Assembly: GCA_963820775.1 (NCBI GenBank)
Contig: CAWGBF010000015.1
Location: 1,240,001 to 1,304,000 of the forward strand
Direction of reading: 5' to 3'
DNA: 64,000 bases
DNA from: Roseiarcus sp963820775
GTDB taxonomy: Bacteria > Pseudomonadota > Alphaproteobacteria > Rhizobiales > Beijerinckiaceae
The notes below the pieces were generated by a model. It saw nothing but the letters and a program-made list of their open reading frames with translations, was not told where the DNA came from and made no database searches. Both the position numbers and the translations under genes were made by a program. Shown piece by piece: positions 44,019-52,263 of the stretch; positions within the stretch are counted from its first letter, which is position 1, and the number at the start of each line of letters is the position of its first letter.

Positions 44019-45726
44019 ATGGGGGCTCAGACGACTAAGCTGAAATTGATCACTATTAATGACAACATCGCCTCTTTGGTGATCATGGGTGTATTTGGTC
44101 TACTCATTATCAATTGCTTATTTATTGACAAAGGTTACTATGATACGATGGCCACAGACTTGCTTAGTTTTATTGATGGAATCTATAGGACTCATCTAGG
44201 CCAGATCCCCCACCGCGATTTTTCGACCGTACAAGGGAGCCATTCAGTTACTCGTCCCCGCATATTTTGTCGACTTGGGGGCCGGCCTTCTTTCCAGCAT
44301 CAGATACTACCATGCCGCGTTGCTTGTGTTGGCCTTATGCATAGTCCTTTACCTCCAACGCACCAGGATCGACAACCTCGTCGCCATAGGCTTGAGCGGA
44401 CTGATCGCCCTCGCCTTGGCCTGCAAGTATAACTTTGGCGACAATCCGTTTCAGGTCACCGAGGCGATGGTTTATGATCGAATCGGTTTTGTATTTTTGA
44501 CTCTACAGCTTATCTTGTCTATACCACCCAAGCGTAACACGGAAACTCTAATCGTCGCAGATGGGGCGCTCATCGGCCTGATTTCTGGATTGTTACTTTA
44601 CATCAAGATTACATTTGGCGCTGTTTCGCTTGCATTCGTCTTTTTTAGCTTACTGGCGGACGGCGTATCTTTCCAATCGAAGGCAAAGTCGCTTTGCGTC
44701 GCACTGGCGGCCTTTCTTCTTGTTGTGATTGTTATAGAACTGTTCCTTGGCGGCCGGTTTTTCTGGTATCGGGACATCCATCTGGCGATGTTGGCCGAGT
44801 CCGGCGGTAATCTCCGGCGACTTATCAGTCCTCATAAACTGGCTGGCAACGTTCCGGAAGTCGTCGTTGGGATCGTTGCGCCATTCGTGATTTTAAGCCT
44901 GTCGGGGGCAAAGATCAGAATGTACTGGGTGCTCTATGCGTTGGCGATTAGCGTGTCGTCCATCGTTTTGCTGATATACAGCGCCCAGGAGGCCGTTCTC
45001 TTTTTACCTATCGCCTTTATTATTTTTGCAATGTCCAAGTTGAATGGCGGAATACGCCTCAATGTGGTGACCGGACCGCAGCCTTATTCCCTGGCGATGA
45101 TTTTTCTATCGCTGTTCGCGATGGCGACCATCGCGTATCCAATGTTGCTCAATGTCGCATTCGCTTCTGAAAGGTTCCAGAAGGGAAATCAATTATCGAG
45201 TACGAACAGCGTTTTAAGTTCGATACGGACTCTGCCGCTCGAGACTGGCTTTCTCACGTCCTCGCAGACCATTGAAACGATGAAGACTTCAACGCCACTG
45301 GATGGCTTTATGATGGGGCGACAGTCGAGACCAGCGCATCGTTTGGAGATCCTGTCCTTCCCCGAGGTCGGATTCTACCTGGATGAAGGATTGAAGGCGG
45401 CAAATTCCGGTTGCCGCAAGGGCTCACGGATCGCGACGCTCGATAATGTCAATCCGTTTCCAGCGCTCTTGGGCTGGCCCGTGGGTGGGGGCATGATTTT
45501 TGTTGCAGACAGATATTTGATATCGAGAGAGCACCACTTGAGCGATGAGGAAATGTTTGGTCAGATTGACTGTGTCCTCATCCCGAAGGTGCAGCTAGAC
45601 GGAGTGAGGGATCTACTGGAAGACATCTACGGGCCGTATTTGCAGGCCAATTTCGTCAAGACTGGCGAGACCAACACCTGGACGGTGCTGAGCGCCAAAG
45701 CGGCCGAGTCAAAAGCAGAGAAGTGA
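44019..45726 (+). pseudogene. polytopic membrane protein, GT-C-like, one-base frameshift
   Basis: The first 71 codons (start MGAQTTKLKLITINDN, ribosome-binding site GAGGAG) end with FIDGIYRTHLGQIPHRDFST, a pattern typical of the first loop of GT-C membrane glycosyltransferases. An extra G in the run 44235-44237 breaks the frame. Removing it continues with QGAIQLLVPAYFVDLGAGLL and about ten more membrane segments, then a soluble C-terminal domain. The restored protein has about 568 residues. GC content is clearly below the window average, suggesting transfer. The specific sugar donor is unknown. The break may be an indel artefact. Confidence 0.7.
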
Positions 45727-45771
45727 AACACTGCGCAAGTCCCAGCCCTTTTCCCAATATCCGCGCAAGCG

Positions 45772-46737
45772 CTATTCGAACCGCTCGCCGACCATCTCCT
45801 CGCTCTCGGCCCATAGCGCCTCGGCTGTCTCGGGGTTCAGCGCATAAGGTTTGACGCCAGCGCGCTTGGCGGGGTTGGGCTCGATCTCCGCTACGTGGCA
45901 GTCCTCGCAATAGCGGCCCCCGACTTCATCGGCCGCTGCGACCGCGCCCGCCCAGAGCGTCGTCGCCGCCCCCTGAGGAACCGTCTTGAACTGGAAGTCC
46001 GGCTCGCCGGCGGCGCGCGTCGCCGCGTTGATGCGCTCGCGGAGCTGCTTGACGCCCTCCTCGCCAATATGGCGGGAAAGCTCGGTCTGGATGCCGCCGG
46101 GATGAACCGCGGTTGCGCGGATTCGCTCCCCCTTGAGGCGACGATCGAACTCGACAGCGAACAGGACGTTGGCGGTCTTCGAGCGGCCATAGGCGACCCA
46201 TGGATCATAGGACGTCCGGTCGAAATTGGGATCGTCGAGATCGACGTCGGAATAGCGGTGGCCGGCGGAGGACAGATTGACCAGCCGCGAGCCGGGCTTC
46301 ATCAACGAAGCAATCCTGTTGACCAGCGCGAAATGGCCGAGATGATTGGTCCCGAACTGGGTCTCGAACCCGTCCGCGGTCTTGCCGAAAGGCGTCGCCA
46401 TGACGCCGGCGTTGCAAATGACGAGATCGAACGGCTTGCCGTCGTCGACGAGCGCGTCGGCGCAAGCACGGACGCTCGCAAGCGACGCTAGGTCGAGCCG
46501 GATCAGCTCAAGTCCGCCGCCGTTGGCGGCGTCGGCGCGCACCGCGGCGGTCGCCGCTTTGGCCTTTGCAAGGTCGCGCGCCGCGCCAATAACCTCAGCG
46601 CCATGCGCCGCGAGCACGCGGGCCGTCTCCACGCCGAGACCCGCCGATACGCCGGTCACCAGCGCGCGCTTCCCGCTCAGACCTATCCCCTCCAGCACGT
46701 CGTCTGCGGTGGATTTGGCTCCAAAGGTTTTCGACAT
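45772..46737 (-). CDS. short-chain dehydrogenase/reductase (retinol dehydrogenase-like)
   Basis: The 321-residue SDR has the cofactor motif RALVTGVSAGLGVETARVLA and the catalytic YxxxK in WVAYGRSKTANVLFAVEFDR. It groups with retinol dehydrogenase/WWOX-like enzymes that oxidise or reduce lipophilic alcohols and ketones. The ATG at MSKTFGAK has GGAG upstream; an ATG six codons earlier is also in frame. It is divergent from a TetR gene, and two palindromes lie between them. Confidence 0.87.
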   Translation of the reverse strand: MSKTFGAKSTADDVLEGIGLSGKRALVTGVSAGLGVETARVLAAHGAEVIGAARDLAKAKAATAAVRADAANGGGLELIRLDLASLASVRACADALVDDGKPFDLVICNAGVMATPFGKTADGFETQFGTNHLGHFALVNRIASLMKPGSRLVNLSSAGHRYSDVDLDDPNFDRTSYDPWVAYGRSKTANVLFAVEFDRRLKGERIRATAVHPGGIQTELSRHIGEEGVKQLRERINAATRAAGEPDFQFKTVPQGAATTLWAGAVAAADEVGGRYCEDCHVAEIEPNPAKRAGVKPYALNPETAEALWAESEEMVGERFE

Positions 46738-46816
46738 GATAATCTCCAGGTTCATAACCGAAGGTTGTCGCTTCGGCGTGGCGGCGTAGGATTGCCAGAG
46801 GCGCCGAGTAGGAATA

Positions 46817-46835
46817 AACGGAGGATGCCTCCGTT
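46817..46835. promoter_or_regulatory. operator palindrome 1 between SDR and TetR genes
   Basis: AACGGAGGATGCCTCCGTT has perfect 8-bp arms around three bases. It lies 7 bp before a second palindrome with the same arms. Likely binding site for the TetR protein at 46881. Confidence 0.75.
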
Positions 46836-46841
46836 CGATAT

Positions 46842-46858
46842 ACGGAGGGGCCCTCCGT
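46842..46858. promoter_or_regulatory. operator palindrome 2 between SDR and TetR genes
   Basis: ACGGAGGGGCCCTCCGT repeats the ACGGAGG/CCTCCGT arms of palindrome 1. Its centre lies about 24 bp from the other centre, so two dimers could bind on nearly the same face of the DNA. It lies 22 bp before the TetR start. Confidence 0.75.
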
Positions 46859-46880
46859 TTAGCAAGAGGACAAACGAGAT

Positions 46881-47507
46881 TTGAGCGCCGACGTCACGAG
46901 CCGCTCCCGCCGCACGGCTGGCGGGAAAGCGCCGGGCGCAGTGCGCAAGCCTCGCGCGGACGCTCAGCGCAACCGCGACGGGCTACTTGAAGCGGCCAAG
47001 GCCGCTTTCGCGGAAGTCGGGCCAGAGGCCAGCCTCGACGAGATCGCGCGGCGGGCGGGCGTGGGTATCGGCACGCTTTACCGCCACTTCCCGACCCGAG
47101 AAGCGGTCGTGGAAGCAGTCTATCGCCGCGAGGTCCAGCAGTTGGCCGACGCGGCGCCGCGACTCACCGATTCCCTGCCGCCGGCTGAGGCGCTTCGCGC
47201 CTGGATGCGGCTCTTCATTGACTATATCGCCGCCAAGAAGGTCATCGCGCCGGCGCTCAAATCGTTGGTCGGCGGCGGGTCGGCGCTTTATGCGGATTCA
47301 GGCGCACGGATCAATGAGGCCATGGCGCTGCTCGTCGAGCGCGCGCGGGCAAGCGGCGACATCCGTCCCGACGCTGATCCCGCCGATCTCCTGCGCGCGC
47401 TGATCGGCTTCGCCTATGTCAACTCGGCGCCAGACTGGGAGGCGAGCGCGCGGCGCCTCATCGACCTCCTGATCGATGGCCTAAGGTCGCAGTCAGGCGG
47501 AAAGTGA
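46881..47507 (+). CDS. TetR/AcrR family transcriptional regulator
   Basis: The 208-residue protein has the TetR helix-turn-helix ASLDEIARRAGVGIGTLYRH followed by FPTREAVVEAVYRREV, and a C-terminal dimer/ligand domain. The start is TTG after AAGAGGA. The basic N-terminal stretch (SRSRRTAGGKAPGAVRKPR) is unusually long. Two palindromes between it and the divergent SDR gene make that gene its likely target, with self-repression. Confidence 0.9.
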   Translation: MSADVTSRSRRTAGGKAPGAVRKPRADAQRNRDGLLEAAKAAFAEVGPEASLDEIARRAGVGIGTLYRHFPTREAVVEAVYRREVQQLADAAPRLTDSLPPAEALRAWMRLFIDYIAAKKVIAPALKSLVGGGSALYADSGARINEAMALLVERARASGDIRPDADPADLLRALIGFAYVNSAPDWEASARRLIDLLIDGLRSQSGGK

Positions 47508-47604
47508 CTCCACGGCGCGCCTGGCCATGAACGGCGCGCGCGACTAAATCACGGGTCACGGCGAGGCGAAGCGCGGCGGGCTTGTAAGCAAAGGGAGCGG
47601 GTGC

Positions 47605-48000
47605 ATGGACATCAAGCGAAGCGGCTCGCAGCCGTCCGGCAAGGGACCGGTCGAGTGGTTCACCGGCTCGGTCCGGATCGACCCGCTCTTGAGTCCGCCC
47701 GATCCGGCGCGCGTCGCCGGCGCCCTCGTCACCTTCGAGCCTGGCGCGCGCACCGCCTGGCACACGCACCCGCTTGGGCAGACCTTGATCATCATGACTG
47801 GCTGCGGCCGGGTCCAACACGAGGGCGGCCCGATCGAGGAGATCCGGCCCGGCGACGTCGTCTGGTTTGCGCCGGGGGAGAAGCATTGGCACGGGGCGGC
47901 GCCGACCACGGGAATGAGCCATATCGCCATCCAGGAAAAGCTCGACGGCAAGGCGGTCGACTGGATGGAGAAGGTCAGCGACGAGCAATACGGGGGCTGA
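47605..48000 (+). CDS. cupin-domain protein
   Basis: The 131-residue single-domain cupin has WHTHPLGQTLIIMTGCGRVQ, carrying the first metal-binding His motif, and VVWFAPGEKHWHGAAP with the second. Close relatives are small dioxygenase-like or mandelonitrile lyase-like cupins, and some act in quinone or aldehyde metabolism. It follows the TetR gene by about 100 bp in the same direction and may be part of that regulon. Confidence 0.88.
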   Translation: MDIKRSGSQPSGKGPVEWFTGSVRIDPLLSPPDPARVAGALVTFEPGARTAWHTHPLGQTLIIMTGCGRVQHEGGPIEEIRPGDVVWFAPGEKHWHGAAPTTGMSHIAIQEKLDGKAVDWMEKVSDEQYGG

Positions 48001-48258
48001 GGGGTCCCGTCGACCAACGCGTCAGAAGGGCTACGCCCACCGCCCCGGCGATCCATCCGCAAATAGTCGAGACTCCATCCCGAATCGGGCCCTGACGGCG
48101 AGTTATTTCGTCGGGCGCCATCCTTCACGGCCCTCCGCCCTTGACTCATGCGACCCGCGCTCGCAAAAATGCACTGTCATTCTGGTGTCGAGAGCCGTGC
48201 CCGCCATGGCGACTAAGCCGCCGCGCGGATCCTGCGGCCGGCGCCCTGAGCGGCGCCG

Positions 48259-50061
48259 ATGAGGAGAAACCTACTTATCGCCGCCCTCGTCGCCCTCGCG
48301 CTATTAGCCGTGGGCGCGGCGACTGGACGCATTCTGTACCGCGCCTACCCGGTCCAGATGTCGCTCTTTGCCGCTTTGACACGCAATTATGTTCGCTCTT
48401 GGGGAGCGCCTCCCGGCGCGACGACGACCGAACTGAACGCTGCTTACAAGAGCGCTGCAGACCCGCCGCCCGCGCCTTCCGTCGCACCCACGTCGCGCGC
48501 CGCCGGCGACGACTGGCCGAGTTACAACAGGACGCTCACTTCGGAGCGCTATTCGCCGCTCGCCGAGATCAACGCCAAGACCGTCGGCGCGCTGAAGATC
48601 CTGTGCAGATATGACGCCAAACAATACACGAGCTTCGAGCCCGGCCTCATCATGGTCAACGGGGCCCTGATCGGCACGACGCGCACCGACATCTTCTCAA
48701 TCAACCCGGCTACCTGTGAGGAGAATTGGCGGACACGGGAGGACGTGCCGCCCTCGATCCTCTCGGCCATGCGCGGGGCGGCCTATCTGGACGGCAAGCT
48801 GTTCCGCGGATCCCAGGATGGGCGGGTGCTGGCCTATGATTTCAAGACCGGCAAGCGAATCTGGCAGACGACCATCGCCGACGGAAGCAAGGGCGAGTTC
48901 GTCGCCGCCGCTCCGATCGCATGGAACGGATTGGTTTTCATCGGCGACGCGGGCGGCGACGCCAAAGGCGGCAAGGGACGCATGTATGCGCTCGACGCCG
49001 GAAGCGGCAAAATCGTGTGGGAGTTCTATCTTGTTCCCAAGACCGAGGGCGATCGGCCCCGCGGTCCGCAAGCCCCCTCGCCGCTTGATACGTCGACCTG
49101 GGCCAACGCGGCCGGATTTCCGATCAGCGGCGGCGCGACCTGGACCTCATACACGCTCGATCCCGCGGCCGGAGAATTGTACGTGCCCGTCGGCAATCCG
49201 TCGCCGGCTTATGGGATCAGCGTGCGCGAGGGCGAGAATCTCTACACCGACTCCGTCGTGGTGCTCGACGCCATGACCGGCGCCTATAAGCGCCACTTCA
49301 AGCTCATGCCGAGGGACTGGCATGACTGGGACGTCGCCAGCGCGCCCGCCCTGATTCACACGCTCGGCGGCAAGCGGCTGCTTTCGGCCGCGCCCAAGGA
49401 TGGATATCTCTACGGCATCGACCTCGCCGACAACGCCGTCCTCTATCGCACGCCGGTGACCAAGATCGAGAATGTCGACGAGCCGTTTGCGCCCGACAAG
49501 GCGGTGCGGTTCTGCCCAGGCGCGTCTGGCGGCTCCGAGTGGAATGGCCCAGCCTACGATCCGGAGACGAACCTCATCATCACGGGCGAAATCGATTGGT
49601 GCACGACGGTGAAACGGCAGACCGACGAGCAGCTCCAGGATGCGCCAACGGGCGGGGTCTGGTTCGGCAACGCAATGCGCAACCCGTTTAACTTGTTCGG
49701 CAGGCAGGATCACAATTTCTGGGGCGGCTGGGTTTACGCCGTCGACGCCGACACTGGCGTCTGGAAGTGGAGGCTGAGGTCCAATTACCCAATCGTGAGC
49801 GGCGTGACCCCGACAGCGGGGGGCTTGGTGTTCGTCGGCGATTTGGGCGGCAATTTCTATGCTCTTGACGCCGCGAGCGGCGAGAAACTATGGGGCCAGA
49901 AGATCGGCGGCGCGATCGGCGGCGGCGTCATCGCCTATCGCACCGACGGGGGCGAAAAGATCGCAGTCGCGACCGGCCTCGTCAGCGTCCCGTGGCCAAC
50001 CGAAGTCGTGACCGGAAAAATCGTCGTGCTGGCCCTCGAGGGCGGCGCTGCGAAGCCCTGA
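48259..50061 (+). CDS. membrane-anchored PQQ-dependent dehydrogenase
   Basis: The 600-residue protein has an N-terminal membrane anchor (RNLLIAALVALALLAVGAAT), a Pro/Ala-rich linker and an eight-bladed quinoprotein propeller from about residue 85. Blades show DGRVLAYDFKTGKRIWQTT, LDAGSGKIVWEF and LDAASGEKLWGQ. MPRDWHDWDVASAP should hold the catalytic Asp. The vicinal Cys-Cys of classic methanol/ethanol dehydrogenases is not seen where expected; that position reads PSILSAMRGAAYLDGK. It should oxidise an alcohol or aldehyde in the periplasm. The substrate is open. Confidence 0.87.
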   Translation: MRRNLLIAALVALALLAVGAATGRILYRAYPVQMSLFAALTRNYVRSWGAPPGATTTELNAAYKSAADPPPAPSVAPTSRAAGDDWPSYNRTLTSERYSPLAEINAKTVGALKILCRYDAKQYTSFEPGLIMVNGALIGTTRTDIFSINPATCEENWRTREDVPPSILSAMRGAAYLDGKLFRGSQDGRVLAYDFKTGKRIWQTTIADGSKGEFVAAAPIAWNGLVFIGDAGGDAKGGKGRMYALDAGSGKIVWEFYLVPKTEGDRPRGPQAPSPLDTSTWANAAGFPISGGATWTSYTLDPAAGELYVPVGNPSPAYGISVREGENLYTDSVVVLDAMTGAYKRHFKLMPRDWHDWDVASAPALIHTLGGKRLLSAAPKDGYLYGIDLADNAVLYRTPVTKIENVDEPFAPDKAVRFCPGASGGSEWNGPAYDPETNLIITGEIDWCTTVKRQTDEQLQDAPTGGVWFGNAMRNPFNLFGRQDHNFWGGWVYAVDADTGVWKWRLRSNYPIVSGVTPTAGGLVFVGDLGGNFYALDAASGEKLWGQKIGGAIGGGVIAYRTDGGEKIAVATGLVSVPWPTEVVTGKIVVLALEGGAAKP

Positions 50062-50160
50062 GACGACGTCCGCGATCGCGTTATTGCTTCGTCCTTCGCT
50101 TCTCGCAATCACAGCGCAAATGAGCGCGATCAAGAAGCGCTAGCTGCGTTCGGTTGGAAT

Positions 50161-50292
50161 CGTCATCGCGAGGCGCGAAGCGACGTGGCGATCCAGAGGG
50201 GGCCGTACGGCGGCCGACGACTCCTCGATCGCTTCGCCGTAGCCCGTCTGGAAGGACGGGCGTCGTTCAACGCCCTATGGCTCGCAATGACG
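50161..50292. repeat. REP-like element between convergent genes
   Basis: CGTCATCGCGAG at the left end and CTCGCAATGACG at the right end are inverted with one mismatch. Inside, GCCCGTC and GACGGGC form a perfect hairpin. The sequence resembles the CGTCATTGCGAGC repeats common between genes in Rhizobiales. It may also terminate transcription of the two converging genes. Confidence 0.65.
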
Positions 50293-50320
50293 ATCGCGGT
50301 TCGATCGAAATGCATTTGCG

Positions 50321-51907
50321 CTAGAACTGCCAATATAGGAACTCGCTCGGGCCGCCGGTGTAAAAGATCGCGACCGCGGCCATGACCGATATCGCCACCG
50401 CCCACGGCAGCGAGGGACCCCATGCCGGAATGCGAAGACTTCCGATAATTGGCGCCGTCGAGGCCGGCTTCACGCCCAACGCTGGTTCGTACGGAGCGAG
50501 GATTTGCAGAGTGTTGGGACAGACGAGGGCGATCAACAACAGGATTGCGATCCATATCGCGGCCGTGCCGAGATCTACGCCGTAGGTTGCGATCGCGGTG
50601 GCGCTGCGCGGCAGCGCCGCGCCGTTCAATCCTGCGACGCCTCTCACTAGGTCGATGGCCGAATGCACGGTTGAAGCCCGGAAGAACAGCATCGCGACGG
50701 TGACCGCTACAAAAGTCAGCACCCAACCGACCGGCTTCATGGCGCGGGCGTAAGCCACACGATCCCGCCATCGGTGCGCTGCGTATACCCGCCAGCCATG
50801 ATTGATGACGAGATAGACGCCGTGAATGAGGCCCCAAATTATGAAACCATAGCCTGCCCCATGCCAGAGCCCGGATATGAACATCGTCGTGATCAGCGGA
50901 ACCATCAGCAGCGAAACGAAGGCGCCGACCGTCGGGTTACGCCCGCCGAATCCAGGCCGCCCTCTCACGGCCCTGCGTCTCGTCAGCCACAGCACTAGGG
51001 GATTGTAGAGGTAAGCGGTCAGGAAGCGCGTCAGGGTCATGTGCCAGTTGAGCCAGAACTCGATGATGCTTGACGCCTTCAGGGGCGAGTTGAAGTTCGG
51101 CGGCAGCTTGATGCCGAAAAACCGGCCGAGCCCGAGCGCCATGTCGGTGTAGCCGGAGAAATCAAAATAGATCTGCAGCGTGAACCCGACCGCAGCCAAC
51201 CACGCCAGCAGGAAAGGAGTGTGGCCGCCGGCGGCGGAATGCTCGTAGATCGGCGTCACCAGCGGCGCGATGTTGTCGGCGAGAACTCCCTTCTTGAACA
51301 GGCCGAAGAACAATAGCGTAATGCCTACGGCGAAATTCTCCCTGTCGAACCGACAGGTGGCGGACTCAAACTGCGGCATCATTTCGCGATAGTGGACGAT
51401 CGGCCCGGCGATAAGCTGCGGGAAGAACAGAACGAATGTGCAGTATTCACGAAACGTGAAGGCCTTCACCCGCCCGGCCTGGACGTCGATCAGGAACGCG
51501 ATCTTCTGGAAGGTGATGAACGAGATGCCGAGCGGCAGAATGATGTGCAGCAGAATGAGGTTGGCGCCGAACACGTCATTGATCGCGCCATAGACGAAGT
51601 CGACATATTTGAAGAAGCCGAGGAAGGCGACGTTGAAGAGAATGCCGGCCAGCAGCACCGCGCGAGAGAAGCCGGGCCGGTCGCCCCGCGCGTTCAGCCC
51701 GAGCAGGAATGACGCGAGGAGGTAATTGACGATGATCGACGGCCCGATGATGAGGATGTTAAGCGGCCGCCACCAGCCGTAGAACAGTAGCGACGTCAGG
51801 ATTAGCCATAGGATCGCAGCCTGGCGAGAGACGCGACCAATGAGATAGAACCCAAGCAGGGCCGCCGGCAGAAACACGAACAGGAATTCTTGGGAATTAA
51901 ACAGCAT
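50321..51907 (-). CDS. MBOAT family O-acyltransferase (AlgI-like)
   Basis: The 528-residue integral membrane protein has the MBOAT/AlgI architecture: MLFNSQEFLFVFLPAALLGF at the start, an internal FSGYTDMALGLGRFFGIKLP and FWLNWHMTLTRFLTAYLYNP, and the His of the active site in MFISGLWHGAGYGFIIWGL. Such proteins move acyl groups across the inner membrane to alginate, cellulose, peptidoglycan or other glycans. The gene follows the ACP, fkbH-like and SGNH-like genes on the same strand, so its acyl donor may be ACP-linked. Confidence 0.92.
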   Translation of the reverse strand: MLFNSQEFLFVFLPAALLGFYLIGRVSRQAAILWLILTSLLFYGWWRPLNILIIGPSIIVNYLLASFLLGLNARGDRPGFSRAVLLAGILFNVAFLGFFKYVDFVYGAINDVFGANLILLHIILPLGISFITFQKIAFLIDVQAGRVKAFTFREYCTFVLFFPQLIAGPIVHYREMMPQFESATCRFDRENFAVGITLLFFGLFKKGVLADNIAPLVTPIYEHSAAGGHTPFLLAWLAAVGFTLQIYFDFSGYTDMALGLGRFFGIKLPPNFNSPLKASSIIEFWLNWHMTLTRFLTAYLYNPLVLWLTRRRAVRGRPGFGGRNPTVGAFVSLLMVPLITTMFISGLWHGAGYGFIIWGLIHGVYLVINHGWRVYAAHRWRDRVAYARAMKPVGWVLTFVAVTVAMLFFRASTVHSAIDLVRGVAGLNGAALPRSATAIATYGVDLGTAAIWIAILLLIALVCPNTLQILAPYEPALGVKPASTAPIIGSLRIPAWGPSLPWAVAISVMAAVAIFYTGGPSEFLYWQF

Positions 51908-52020
51908 GGGCGCCTAGTCCTGCCGACGATGTCCGAGTAAGCAGCCAAGAAGCTAAGGGCGTAGGCTCGACCGGATACGCACGATTGGGCGGCACGGTCC
52001 CCATCTCCCTTTCGCCAACC

Positions 52021-52263
52021 TCAGGCCAACATCTTCGTCGTCTCTTTGACGATCGCCCCGACGTCCGGGAACGACTCGATGTCGGCGACCTTGAACTTCA
52101 CCCCGAACTCGATTTCGACGGCGACGATGAAATTGATGTAATTGAACGAATCCCAGTCCGGGACGTCCTCACGCCGCGTTTCCATCGTCAACTCGATCGA
52201 GTTGTCGAGCAGCAGATCGCGAAGAATGCTGGTGAACTTGGCGAGTATCTCTTGATCGGTCAT
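52021..52263 (-). CDS. acyl carrier protein
   Basis: The 80-residue acidic protein (start MTDQEILAKFTSILRDLLLD) has the carrier motif DWDSFNYINFIVAVEIEFG, where Ser would carry phosphopantetheine. The usual DSL is DSF here. A stand-alone ACP beside an FkbH-like enzyme is typical of glyceryl-ACP systems. The frame extends upstream, but the family start supports this ATG. The FkbH frame overlaps the start of this gene by up to 95 bp. Confidence 0.9.
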   Translation of the reverse strand: MTDQEILAKFTSILRDLLLDNSIELTMETRREDVPDWDSFNYINFIVAVEIEFGVKFKVADIESFPDVGAIVKETTKMLA

